A stretch of 22,584 bases of DNA. It comes from a virus. Shown here one piece after another: positions 1-6,908 of this stretch. Made by a program: the position numbers and the translations under genes. Below the pieces are notes generated by a model that was not told the origin of the DNA, searched no databases, and saw only the letters and a program-made list of their open reading frames with translations. Location of the stretch: positions 1-22,584 of the IMG/VR virus record IMGVR_UViG_3300029998_000120; one strand, written 5' to 3'. The number at the start of each line of letters is the position of its first letter. Positions within the stretch are counted from its first letter, which is position 1.

Positions 1-116
1 GAATAGAACATATAAAAACTATAATAGGTGATGTTCTTATTATATGGGAAGATGATTATTATAGACACCCTGAAATGGTAATACAACAATGTTTAACATT
101 TTTAAAAAATGAATAA
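1..116 (+). CDS. C-terminal end of a Vsr-like homing endonuclease (5' end outside window)
   Basis: An open frame beginning at base 3 runs to a TAA at 114-116 and encodes about 37 residues. It includes GDVLIIWEDDY followed by an EMVIQQCLTFL segment. This 'IIWE-D...C..FL' ending is typical of the Vsr-like (very-short-patch-repair fold) phage homing endonucleases. The gene overlaps the next start codon (ATG at 109) and sits directly before a split-intein C-fragment. A free-standing endonuclease between two halves of an intein-split gene is the known 'fractured gene' arrangement. Only the tail is visible, so the catalytic residues cannot be checked. Family call is moderate; the coding nature is fairly secure. 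Confidence 0.6.
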   Translation, partial: IEHIKTIIGDVLIIWEDDYYRHPEMVIQQCLTFLKNE

Positions 117-453
117 AAAAATAATAAACTCATTTAATGTAGAAAATTTTCAAATCCTTACAGATTCCGGATTTGAAAATTTAAAAGCTATACATGAAAC
201 CATCCCATATAAATTATGGTTTTTGCGTACCAATTCGTATGAATTGAATTGCGCAGATCGTCATATCGTTTTTACTGATGATTTAAGCGAAAAATTTGTA
301 AAAGATTTGAATATAGGAGACATTATTCAGACTGCTAATGGTATGGAAAGTGTAATTGAAGTATATGAAACTTCATTAAAAGTGAATATGTATGATGCAG
401 AAGTTCAATCACAAAATCATCGATATTTTACTAATGGCATATTATCTCACAAC
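109..453 (+). other. Atypical split intein, long C-fragment (IntC)
   Basis: This 115-residue segment has Hint-fold features: the opening FQILTDSGF, CADRHIVF (the block usually written as a histidine-containing motif), VKDLNIGD, and a C-terminal block ending in His-Asn before Thr+1. Classical split inteins break late and have C-fragments of about 35-45 residues. Here the break is near the N-terminus, as in the AceL-TerL and VidaL type, whose N-fragments are only some 15-30 residues. The catalytic C-terminal Asn is residue 115 (codon 451-453) and the +1 nucleophile is Thr. The N-fragment should be fused to the clamp-loader N-half upstream. Confidence 0.85.
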
Positions 454-1263
454 ACTTCAACACTTTTTATTCTTTCCAAACCTTATACTACACTTTATAT
501 TAATGCTTCATCAGAACGCGGTATTGATGTTTTGCGTGATAAGATTGGAAAATTTTGTGCCACTATTTCATTAGAGGATGGAAAAGAAAAACTAAAATGT
601 ATTATTCTTGATGAATTAGATGGGGCAACTTCTGAATTCTTTAATGCTTTTAAAGCATCTATGGAACGCTATTCAAATGTTGCTAGATTTATTGCATCTT
701 GTAATTATATACAAAAGGTTCCTGATGCCATTCAATCTCGATTCAATTGTATTTCTTATGATGCTGTAAATAATGAAGAAGAGACTTATCTTATTGAAGA
801 ATATAAGAAAAGAGTTAGTTCAATACTAACTGCTGCGAAAATTTCTTTTACACCTGAAATATTAGATAGATTTGTTAGAAATGATTTTCCAGACATGAGA
901 AGTTTAATGAATAAACTTCAAAGCTTTTATCTTCAAGGAATAAAGGAACTTAATGCTAAGAATTTTAACATTAATTTTGACTTTGAAGATTTATATAAAA
1001 TATGCTTAGCAAAACAAGAGCCTTATGAAAATTATAAATTCATTGTTAGCGAATACGCAAGTAGAATCGATGACACTCTTAATGCATTGGCAATAGATTT
1101 TATTGAGTACATAAAAAGTAATGTCCCAAACAAAATAGATAAAATCCCGTTGATTATTATTGCAGTAGCTGAACATCAAGCACAAAGAACAATGGTCATA
1201 GATCCATTAATAACATTATTATCTGCAGTGTATAAGATACAATTAATAACAAATCAAAAATGA
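109..1263 (+). CDS. Split-intein C-fragment fused to C-terminal part of clamp loader large subunit (T4 gp44-like AAA+ ATPase)
   Basis: Residues 1-115 are an intein C-fragment ending in the motif HRYFTNGILSHN; residues 116-384 are the C-extein. The extein starts with T-S and continues with Walker B (IILDELDG, about residue 163), a sensor-1 region (FIASCNYIQKVP) and an IQSRF arginine motif. This is the order seen in gp44-like sliding-clamp loaders, which load the processivity clamp with ATP. The extein lacks its own GxxGxGK, so the N-terminal half with the Walker A motif must be encoded upstream of the window. The splice junction therefore falls right after the Walker A lysine, GK^T. Protein trans-splicing would rebuild the ATPase. 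The ATG overlaps the end of the endonuclease gene. Clamp-loader and intein calls are both strong from motifs. Confidence 0.88.
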   Translation: MNKKIINSFNVENFQILTDSGFENLKAIHETIPYKLWFLRTNSYELNCADRHIVFTDDLSEKFVKDLNIGDIIQTANGMESVIEVYETSLKVNMYDAEVQSQNHRYFTNGILSHNTSTLFILSKPYTTLYINASSERGIDVLRDKIGKFCATISLEDGKEKLKCIILDELDGATSEFFNAFKASMERYSNVARFIASCNYIQKVPDAIQSRFNCISYDAVNNEEETYLIEEYKKRVSSILTAAKISFTPEILDRFVRNDFPDMRSLMNKLQSFYLQGIKELNAKNFNINFDFEDLYKICLAKQEPYENYKFIVSEYASRIDDTLNALAIDFIEYIKSNVPNKIDKIPLIIIAVAEHQAQRTMVIDPLITLLSAVYKIQLITNQK

Positions 1264-1457
1264 AAAGAATAAAATTATTCTATGGCCAGGATACTATCGC
1301 TATAGAAGAAAAAATTGATAGATGGGCATTTAAAGAAAATGCATTCTTTCCTGTACCCATAAACATTATATCTGCTGTTGGTAATATTGCAGAAAATCAT
1401 AACATACTTATAACAATAGTATATGAACCAAATGTACCAGCTAACTTTAAGATATAA
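1260..1457 (+). CDS. Small hypothetical protein (65 aa)
   Basis: It starts by ATGA overlap with the clamp-loader stop, so it is probably translationally coupled. The protein opens MKRIKLFYGQDTIAIEEKID and has a hydrophobic beta-rich C-terminal half (IISAVGNIAENHNILITIVYE). The next small ORF shares the same plan: a short basic start, an amphipathic stretch ending in W, an IISA strand, and a final strand with Y-E. No known domain is recognised. Position after the clamp-loader large subunit is where T4 has gene 62, but length and sequence do not match gp62. Function unknown. Confidence 0.6.
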   Translation: MKRIKLFYGQDTIAIEEKIDRWAFKENAFFPVPINIISAVGNIAENHNILITIVYEPNVPANFKI

Positions 1458-1483
1458 TGACAACGAATCTTTAGGTTTTTAAT

Positions 1484-1660
1484 ATGACAAAAATAAAATA
1501 TATCACAGCAGATGCAAATAGACTTCAAATTGAGGTTGATAATTGGGTAAATTCCGAAAAACCGATTATTATATCAGCATCAGCAAGTTTAGCAGTATCT
1601 CATAGTGCTTATTGGTATGTAACAACTGCTATTCTTTATACTGAATCTATTGAATTGTAA
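1484..1660 (+). CDS. Small hypothetical protein (58 aa), likely paralogue of the preceding ORF
   Basis: The ORF encodes MTKIKYITADANRLQIEVDN... and ends ...ILYTESIEL. It resembles the 65-residue protein just upstream: MxxIKxxxxxxxxxxIExxxxxW, then II-SA, then a terminal hydrophobic strand with Y and E. This suggests a tandem duplication that has diverged strongly. No membrane segment or catalytic motif is evident. It is followed by a promoter for the HAD gene, so it probably ends the clamp-loader transcription unit. Short length makes the call tentative, but the shared pattern supports it. Confidence 0.5.
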   Translation: MTKIKYITADANRLQIEVDNWVNSEKPIIISASASLAVSHSAYWYVTTAILYTESIEL

Positions 1661-1665
1661 AATTT

Positions 1666-1721
1666 TTAACATCAATTTAACTTTATATGATTTTTTAGTT
1701 CAACTCGATTAATTATATTTG
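1666..1721 (+). promoter_or_regulatory. Promoter with 17-bp direct-repeat element
   Basis: The direct repeat TTAACATCAATTTAACT (1666-1682) is followed by TTTTTTAG (1691-1698) and the Bacteroidetes-type -7 box TATATTTG (1714-1721). The box ends a few bases before the ATG at 1726, so the transcript would have almost no leader. Gap from repeat end to -7 box is 31 bases, the same as at 7540 and 22006. Confidence 0.7.
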
Positions 1722-1725
1722 TACT

Positions 1726-2193
1726 ATGAAATTCATCTATACCGATATTGATTTTGTTTTATGTTTAGCTTCTGAGTATAAATATCATGACACTAAATGG
1801 GGACTTATTCAAAAGTTCAACCCTGGAGCTGTTAAGGTTTATAATCAAATTCTAACAGAAACTGGAGCTCTTCCAATCATCACAAGTGATTGGAGATATC
1901 ATTATAATTTAGAAAGTCTTCGGGAAATATTCTTAGAATGGGCTGGAATTATTGTCAAACCGGCAGGAATTACTCCTGAGATACCAGGGATTGTTTTACA
2001 AAGACAAGCAGAATGGAGAGCAAAAGAAATTCTGGAACATGTAAATCAATTCAAACCAGACTTTTGGGTCGCTATAGATGACTTAGATTTAAGCCCATGG
2101 ATAGATGCAAGTCACTTCGTTATCTGTCCAAGGTCTAATGAGGGTATAAAACAATGTGGAAAAGCAAACAAAGTAATTAAACTACTAATATGA
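1726..2193 (+). CDS. HAD-superfamily hydrolase/phosphatase (155 aa)
   Basis: The start is FIYTDIDFVL, giving the DxD nucleophile/acid pair (Asp7, Asp9) of HAD phosphatases; the usual Gly after DID is Phe here. Motif II is IITSDWR near residue 55 and motif IV is VAIDDLD near residue 117. The TSDWR motif and 'P.G.TP' segment resemble the HAD domain associated with RNA-repair proteins and other small phage HAD proteins. A polynucleotide or nucleotide phosphatase role is plausible but not proven. It has its own promoter with the -7 box almost touching the start codon. Its 3' end overlaps a small frameshifted ORF by ATGA. Confidence 0.75.
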   Translation: MKFIYTDIDFVLCLASEYKYHDTKWGLIQKFNPGAVKVYNQILTETGALPIITSDWRYHYNLESLREIFLEWAGIIVKPAGITPEIPGIVLQRQAEWRAKEILEHVNQFKPDFWVAIDDLDLSPWIDASHFVICPRSNEGIKQCGKANKVIKLLI

Positions 2194-2333
2194 ACATACA
2201 ACTTATAACAGCAGGCAGTTGACGATATTAATATTGAAGATGTGAAGGTTCGTGAAGTTTATCTAAGAGCTAGTCTTCTTATTTTACACTGGGATGGAAA
2301 ATATAAAATTTTAAAAAATAAATACTCGTTATA
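2190..2333 (+). pseudogene. Small ORF interrupted by a frameshift
   Basis: ATG at 2190 overlaps the HAD stop and gives MNIQLITAGS before a TGA. From about 2219 another frame reads VDDINIEDVKVREVYLRASL... and ends at TAA 2331-2333, directly abutting the RNase H ATG. One added base near 2219 would join them into a protein of about 48 residues, similar in layout to the other small ORFs at 1260, 1484 and 4634. It may be a decayed gene, a sequencing error or a real frameshift. Confidence 0.4.
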
Positions 2334-3527
2334 ATGACTAACCTTATTTTTGACTTAAATAATATTGCACATAGGTCACTTTTTATCGTGAGCGGATATG
2401 GCAAAAACGCTTATTCATTTGATTCACAAGATGAAATTGATCAATTGATGCGCAAGATGGCAATGGATATTGCTCAAATTATTCGCACCGTAAATTCATC
2501 TCGAATTATATTTGCTCTTGATTCAAAATCATGGAGAAAACAAATTGTGATTGATGAAAATGAAGGGTATAAGGGAACACGAACAAAAACTAGCCAAATC
2601 AATTGGAATAACATTTACAACGCTCTTACAGAATTCTCTGAAATAATGGAGAATAATGGGATGACAGTTACAAAAATTGAAAATGCAGAAGCAGATGATA
2701 TTATTGCACTATGGTCGCATGAATTACAATATAATCAAGCACAACATGTTATAATTGTATCAGGTGATGAGGATATGCGTCAACTTGTAAGAGGCTTTCC
2801 TGTTGATGCCGCTAATGACAAGTGGGTTTTTACAACTGTGTTTAATCCTTTCACGCAAGGCAAAAATGCTTCAAAGAAGTTATTTGCTCCACATAATTTT
2901 CATAATTGGCTTAATGCAGTTGCGCCAGTAGATTTCATGCACATGAAAGCATCAGTCGACATTGATAGAGAAGATTTTAACAAAATAATCACAGGCGAAC
3001 GCACTAAACTCGAACAAATTGATGGACGAATGATTGGCTTGCGTAAATTGTTTTGTGGTGATGATGGTGATAATGTTCCGGCAATGTATTCCTGGCTAAA
3101 TGAAAAAGGAGTAATGGTTCGTTTAACAAATTCTAAATTTGAAAAAATTTATGAGATGCTTTTAGAATCTCCGACAGAACTTATGGATCATCTTGATATA
3201 ATAGACAGATCAAAAAAGGTATTGGAAGCCGTATCAAAAGTTTGTAAGAGTACACCTACGTTTGATATAGATGCACGTATAGATAGGCAAATAAAACTTG
3301 TGATACTTGATAGCGCATTCTTTCCAGAATCAATCACTGATAAATTTAATGAGATAAAAACCATTGAATTAGCGAAACCTTATGCGAATAGAGGCGGTAT
3401 AAATATGCATAATTTACTTGAAGGCACACGTTATGTGAATCCTAATAGTAAATATAATAAGCCAAATCGTAGTGAAGCCGGAATATTTAAAGAAATCGAT
3501 AGGATAAAAGCTAACTCCCTTTTCTAA
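2334..3527 (+). CDS. T4 RNase H-like 5'-3' exonuclease / flap nuclease (397 aa)
   Basis: The PIN/FEN-type 5' nuclease signature is present in order. LIFDLNNIA gives an N-terminal metal-binding Asp7. FALDSKSW and a YKGTR segment follow, then AEADDIIA near residue 119. SGDEDMRQL lies near residue 142 and CGDDGDNVP near residue 240 (the helix-hairpin-helix region). In T4 this family removes RNA primers from Okazaki fragments, which fits its place near the clamp loader. At 397 residues it is longer than T4 RNase H (about 305), with extra C-terminal sequence. It starts immediately after a small ORF stop, and its TAA shares a base with the next ATG. Family call is strong; the exact in vivo substrate is inferred. 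Confidence 0.85.
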   Translation: MTNLIFDLNNIAHRSLFIVSGYGKNAYSFDSQDEIDQLMRKMAMDIAQIIRTVNSSRIIFALDSKSWRKQIVIDENEGYKGTRTKTSQINWNNIYNALTEFSEIMENNGMTVTKIENAEADDIIALWSHELQYNQAQHVIIVSGDEDMRQLVRGFPVDAANDKWVFTTVFNPFTQGKNASKKLFAPHNFHNWLNAVAPVDFMHMKASVDIDREDFNKIITGERTKLEQIDGRMIGLRKLFCGDDGDNVPAMYSWLNEKGVMVRLTNSKFEKIYEMLLESPTELMDHLDIIDRSKKVLEAVSKVCKSTPTFDIDARIDRQIKLVILDSAFFPESITDKFNEIKTIELAKPYANRGGINMHNLLEGTRYVNPNSKYNKPNRSEAGIFKEIDRIKANSLF

Positions 3528-4135
3528 TGGCACGTGGAACTTACAAAGGAGGATATAAATTGTCTTTAGCAGAAAATAGCGGACCATTGTATAACGACTA
3601 TGTTGACGATGCTAAGTACTACGAGGAGCTACGAGAAGTTGCTCTCAGTGGCAGAGATGTTAACAAATCAGTTTACATCACATCGCGTCAGCGATCTTTA
3701 GCCCACACAGAAAATGTAATAAACAAACAAAGAAATATACAAATGACAACAAAAGTTATTACTATTGCCGAAATGTATCAAATTATTCCTGAAACAATGA
3801 AAATAAAAAATCAGGAAGCCGATCTAAAAGACACTCTTTCAAATGTCATCAAATATATTGAACAATCCGGAGAATGGGAGTTCGTTCAGTACATTCCAAA
3901 GAGCGCAACAAACTTAGCACTTATTATTGTAAGAGAGAACTATTTAATGAGCAAATCAGATCAACCTAAATCCGCTTGGACGCCAACTCCAGCACCTCAA
4001 ACCATTCCCATAGAGGAGAGAGCCACGTTCGGACCCGGCTCACAATCTAATCCTGAGGCTGACACCATTGAAGCCACACCAACTGGTAGAGTGGTAGACG
4101 GCAAACCTGCCCACATGAAAATGCCATGGGAGTAA
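3527..4135 (+). CDS. Hypothetical protein (202 aa) with DUF4177-like middle segment
   Basis: It overlaps the RNase H stop by one base. The N-terminal 73 residues are polar and charged. From Met74 the sequence reads MTTKVITIAEMYQIIPE and later EWEFVQYIPKSATNLALIIVREN, a pattern like the small 'WE.V...ALI.R' proteins (DUF4177-like). The last 60 residues are proline- and threonine-rich and look disordered, ending KMPWE. An internal start at Met74 is possible. It could be two functions fused or a replication accessory protein; nothing visible decides this. Confidence 0.6.
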   Translation: MARGTYKGGYKLSLAENSGPLYNDYVDDAKYYEELREVALSGRDVNKSVYITSRQRSLAHTENVINKQRNIQMTTKVITIAEMYQIIPETMKIKNQEADLKDTLSNVIKYIEQSGEWEFVQYIPKSATNLALIIVRENYLMSKSDQPKSAWTPTPAPQTIPIEERATFGPGSQSNPEADTIEATPTGRVVDGKPAHMKMPWE

Positions 4136-4136
4136 T

Positions 4137-4192
4137 TTAACAAAAGAATAACATCTAAACCAAGAACTTTAGTCACTTTTGTGATATAACAC
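4137..4192 (+). promoter_or_regulatory. Weak promoter candidate with degenerate 17-bp repeat
   Basis: A degenerate copy of the direct repeat (TTAACAAAAGAATAACA, 4137-4153) lies 31 bases upstream of TATAACAC (4185-4192). The perfect short palindrome TCACTTTTGTGA (4173-4184) sits between them. The same palindrome occurs at 14104-14115. Confidence 0.4.
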
Positions 4193-4211
4193 TACAAACA
4201 AAACCCAACAC

Positions 4212-4625
4212 ATGGAATTTTTCGATTTTATAAAAGTAGTTTTCAATTCACAGGAGTATTCTCAAATCACTCCTGGCGAAAAGCGAAAGCACTTCTTTTT
4301 GACGAATCGCAGGTATGCCATACAATTTCCAATGCAAGCAAATGCTTTACAAAATTTAAAAATAAATCAAGCAGCTGTAATGGATTTTTGGAATGTTTTT
4401 TTATCGAAACAATATAAGTATGTTCCTGGATGGATATATACTAAAGGAGTAAAAAAATCAGTAGAGATAAAAGAAAAGAAATTAACAGTAAGCAATGAAC
4501 TTATTAAAGAATATTGCAAATATGTTAAATGTGATCCGAAATCTGTAAAAGATGCGCTTGATTTTTTTCCTGATGATATGATTAAGGAATTGAAAAGTTT
4601 CGAAGTCTTATTAAAGCAAAAATAA
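4212..4625 (+). CDS. Hypothetical phage protein (137 aa)
   Basis: The sequence begins MEFFDFIKVVFNSQEYSQI and contains FFLTNRRYAIQFPMQANALQ, a VMDFWNVFLSKQYKYVPGW segment and a charged helical C-terminus (SVKDALDFFPDDMIKELKSF). It is soluble-looking and mostly helical, with no catalytic motif I recognise. A position among replication genes suggests an accessory or transcription/replication adaptor role, but that is only context. It is preceded by a possible promoter and followed eight bases later by a 49-residue ORF. Confidence 0.65.
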   Translation: MEFFDFIKVVFNSQEYSQITPGEKRKHFFLTNRRYAIQFPMQANALQNLKINQAAVMDFWNVFLSKQYKYVPGWIYTKGVKKSVEIKEKKLTVSNELIKEYCKYVKCDPKSVKDALDFFPDDMIKELKSFEVLLKQK

Positions 4626-4633
4626 ATTATTAA

Positions 4634-4783
4634 ATGCAAAAGCTTTTTTATGTTACTAACAATCAAAATATCACAATAGTTTTACAAAGTGTAAATCATA
4701 TAAATGAATTTATTGGCGAAAACGGAAAAATAATAAGTGTAACCGCTGCCAATACAGGATGGCTAATAGTAGCAGAAAAATGA
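4634..4783 (+). CDS. Small hypothetical protein (49 aa)
   Basis: The ORF encodes MQKLFYVTNNQNITIVLQSV... ending ...TGWLIVAEK. Its TGA overlaps the ATG of the next gene at 4780 (ATGA), a coupling seen throughout this phage region. This supports that both are real. The pattern of an N-terminal strand followed by a late hydrophobic strand recalls the small ORFs at 1260 and 1484. No function is recognised. Confidence 0.55.
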   Translation: MQKLFYVTNNQNITIVLQSVNHINEFIGENGKIISVTAANTGWLIVAEK

Positions 4784-5001
4784 TAAAAGATAAATCACCC
4801 AGAATAAAACACATCATATACACTTATGAACATGAAAATATAAAGGGTGTATTAGAATATTTAACACAACCAGACATGATTGTTGACCCATCTACGTGGT
4901 CATATAATCTCAAGTGTATCATTGAAAATGAACAGTATCATACTGCTCGACAAATAATAGAATTAATAGCATATAAATTTGTAAAGAAAATTACACTATG
5001 A
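4780..5001 (+). CDS. Small hypothetical protein (73 aa)
   Basis: I place the start at the ATG at 4780 (MIKDKSPRIKHIIYTY), which overlaps the previous stop as ATGA. An in-frame ATG at 4759 lies deep inside the upstream ORF. The protein is basic at its start and has a helical C-terminus (YHTARQIIELIAYKFVKK). Its TGA overlaps the next ATG at 4998. It is part of a run of coupled small genes; no domain is recognised. Confidence 0.6.
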   Translation: MIKDKSPRIKHIIYTYEHENIKGVLEYLTQPDMIVDPSTWSYNLKCIIENEQYHTARQIIELIAYKFVKKITL

Positions 5002-5534
5002 TTAAAAAGAATAAAACACTAGTAAAACTTGAAGACATTGAATCAGTTATTTTATCAGAGCTCAGTGTTGGACAATTATTACCGACAGTTATTGATAAAG
5101 TTCTTATAACTATCTATGAAGGATATCACACTATATTTCCACCAATGGATATGGGAAAATTCATATACAATAATACATGGAAAAAAGGAGTAGGCGGAGT
5201 CTTTAATCAAGATGTGGTAAATTATTCCAGAGGTAAGTCAACTGGAAAATATCTTCAAGTTAAAAGCCCTACACTTAATTGTATTATTCGTCTTATAAGT
5301 GAAGAAGAAATTGAAAGATTTACAATATTAGGGTTGATTCATGGACAAGTAAAAGATTCGCTTTATATGGTTCTTCGTAATTTAGAACCAGGCGGAAATT
5401 TAACAAATGTAGAAGAATTTTCAAGTGATATTGTTATACCAAATGAAGATATTTTATTCTATGAAGCTAATGCACAAGAACCTACCGATGATTTTGAACC
5501 TCATGTTGGAAGCGTTTCATTATTTTCTGAATAA
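4998..5534 (+). CDS. Hypothetical protein (178 aa)
   Basis: It starts by ATGA overlap. The sequence includes VILSELSVGQLLPTVIDKVLIT, a glycine/aromatic section (PPMDMGKFIYNNTWKKGVGG) and an acidic C-terminal tail (PTDDFEPHVGSVSLF). No transmembrane segment or nucleotide-binding motif is visible. It closes the operon that starts near 4.2 kb; a promoter follows it at 5551-5582. Function unknown. Confidence 0.65.
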   Translation: MIKKNKTLVKLEDIESVILSELSVGQLLPTVIDKVLITIYEGYHTIFPPMDMGKFIYNNTWKKGVGGVFNQDVVNYSRGKSTGKYLQVKSPTLNCIIRLISEEEIERFTILGLIHGQVKDSLYMVLRNLEPGGNLTNVEEFSSDIVIPNEDILFYEANAQEPTDDFEPHVGSVSLFSE

Positions 5535-5550
5535 TATTTTTATTAAATTA

Positions 5551-5582
5551 TTTTTTAGTATCAAGAAAATATATTATATTTG
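5551..5582 (+). promoter_or_regulatory. Bacteroidetes-type promoter
   Basis: TTTTTTAG (5551-5558), a 16-base gap, then TATATTTG (5575-5582) followed by TACTATA. The bases from TATATTTG through TACTAT match the promoters at 1714 and 22054. No 17-bp repeat precedes this copy. Confidence 0.65.
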
Positions 5583-5591
5583 TACTATAAT

Positions 5592-5622
5592 TTTTAGCAC
5601 CTCATTTTTTAAGGTGCTAAAA
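5592..5622 (+). terminator. Perfect 11-bp hairpin at the start of the predicted transcript
   Basis: TTTTAGCACCT pairs perfectly with AGGTGCTAAAA around a 9-base loop. It begins about 10 bases after the -7 box, so it would lie at or near the 5' end of the mRNA for the 5652 gene. No clean T-tract follows, so it could be a 5' stability structure, an attenuator or a leftover terminator of the upstream operon. Confidence 0.5.
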
Positions 5623-5651
5623 TTGTTTTGTATTCACTAACATACTAAAAA

Positions 5652-6086
5652 ATGAAAATGAATTATTCGGAAAAAATTGGAACCTATATGGATTGGTTCT
5701 TCAAAAGGCAAAAAGCTAAAGCACATATGCGTCATGTAAGCAAATCGGAATGGAAAATTCGTAATTCAATGAATTCAGAACAAAGGAAAATTTTTGATCT
5801 TGTTGTTCAAATTACTACAGATTATCCTGAATCGATTTTGTATGACAAGATTACCGAAGAAACGATGATTACCCGCGAGCATTTATTAATTTCAATGTTG
5901 AACGACGTTGTTCATATTGATAATACTACAGGTTTTCATCCCGAAAGACTGCCAAAATCTGCATATCTTTTACTATTACATATCGTAGATAAGAATGCGC
6001 ATAGATATCGCAGGGGTCTCAAATATCAAACTAAGCTTAATTTGCTTAGTTTTTTAGATAAGACAAGTGAAGAACATAAAAAATAA
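5652..6086 (+). CDS. Hypothetical protein (144 aa)
   Basis: A strongly basic N-terminal third (WFFKRQKAKAHMRHVSKSEWKIRN) is followed by a helical region and a basic C-terminus (KNAHRYRRGLKYQTKLNLLSFL). The charge pattern could suit a nucleic-acid-binding role, but no domain is recognised. It has its own promoter and leader hairpin. The gap to the next gene is only a few bases, so the two are probably co-transcribed. A second in-frame ATG two codons in is an alternative start. Confidence 0.6.
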   Translation: MKMNYSEKIGTYMDWFFKRQKAKAHMRHVSKSEWKIRNSMNSEQRKIFDLVVQITTDYPESILYDKITEETMITREHLLISMLNDVVHIDNTTGFHPERLPKSAYLLLLHIVDKNAHRYRRGLKYQTKLNLLSFLDKTSEEHKK

Positions 6087-6089
6087 ATT

Positions 6090-6908
6090 ATGCTGTTACG
6101 AACTCATATAAATCGATTCTTAAATAAAAAAACTGATTTTACTGAAGATGCCTCATTAAAATCTTTAAATGAAACGCATCATTTTCTTGCGAAGGCTACT
6201 AAAACGATGGAGCGAGACGCAATAAGAAAAAACATTCGCTATTTTTTCGAACACGAAAAGAAATTTTTGGCAAAACTTTTGGCCAATTATGTTATAAAAT
6301 TAATAATACTCATATCAATTGTTTACGGAATCATATTTGGCTTGCAATATTATTTTGATATGCCATGGGAACCAAAACTTCCAGTAAATAAGATTACAGT
6401 TTACATGAATAATGACGATAGTTTGAACATCACAAAGATGGACACAAATGTATTCATTATCAAAATTATATTTCCATACGATATTAAAAAAGATTGGAAA
6501 AAATACACTCAAGGTATTCACAATATCGAAACGCATGGCACAACAGATTCCGCATCATATTTTCAACGCAATGGTGAATATTGGGGTAGATATCAATTGG
6601 GTTTAGAAGCTCGAAATCTTGCAGGCATTAAAAGGGATATGACTTTTGAAGAATTTGCTTCTAATCCTTTACTTCAGGAAGCCTGTTTTTACGGATGGAT
6701 GAAACATTTAAAAGGAATAATGCAACCTGAAATTAACAGATATTCTGGAAGATTTATGAATGGCATTCAAATTACAGAATCTGGAATTCTTTCAATGGCC
6801 CATAATGCGGGTACAGGAGCTTGTAAAGCATATTTATCAAGAGGCGCTAATCCACCTGGCGGATTAACATTTTTAAAAATGGGTGGTTATTATTTAAATT
6901 TAGAATAA
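6090..6908 (+). CDS. Membrane-anchored muralytic-like protein (lysozyme/transglycosylase type, 272 aa)
   Basis: A cytoplasmic-looking charged N-terminus (residues 1-68) leads to one transmembrane segment (about residues 69-90, KLIILISIVYGIIFGLQYYF). The C-terminal domain starts near residue 147 with GIHNIETHGTTDSASYFQRN followed by GEYWGRYQLG. A Glu in E-x-H-G, then YWGRYQLG, then HNAGTGACKAYL resembles lysozyme/lytic transglycosylase folds (Glu, then a GxxQ-type motif, then an 'AHNAG' motif). It would cut peptidoglycan from the periplasmic side of the inner membrane, for lysis or DNA entry. Fold assignment is from motif spacing only. The TAA is followed directly by the next ATG. Confidence 0.6.
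   Translation: MLLRTHINRFLNKKTDFTEDASLKSLNETHHFLAKATKTMERDAIRKNIRYFFEHEKKFLAKLLANYVIKLIILISIVYGIIFGLQYYFDMPWEPKLPVNKITVYMNNDDSLNITKMDTNVFIIKIIFPYDIKKDWKKYTQGIHNIETHGTTDSASYFQRNGEYWGRYQLGLEARNLAGIKRDMTFEEFASNPLLQEACFYGWMKHLKGIMQPEINRYSGRFMNGIQITESGILSMAHNAGTGACKAYLSRGANPPGGLTFLKMGGYYLNLE

Noticed and set aside
4212-4625. Clamp loader small subunit (gp62-like)
   Set aside because: Position near the clamp loader is suggestive, but length and sequence do not match gp62 features I know.
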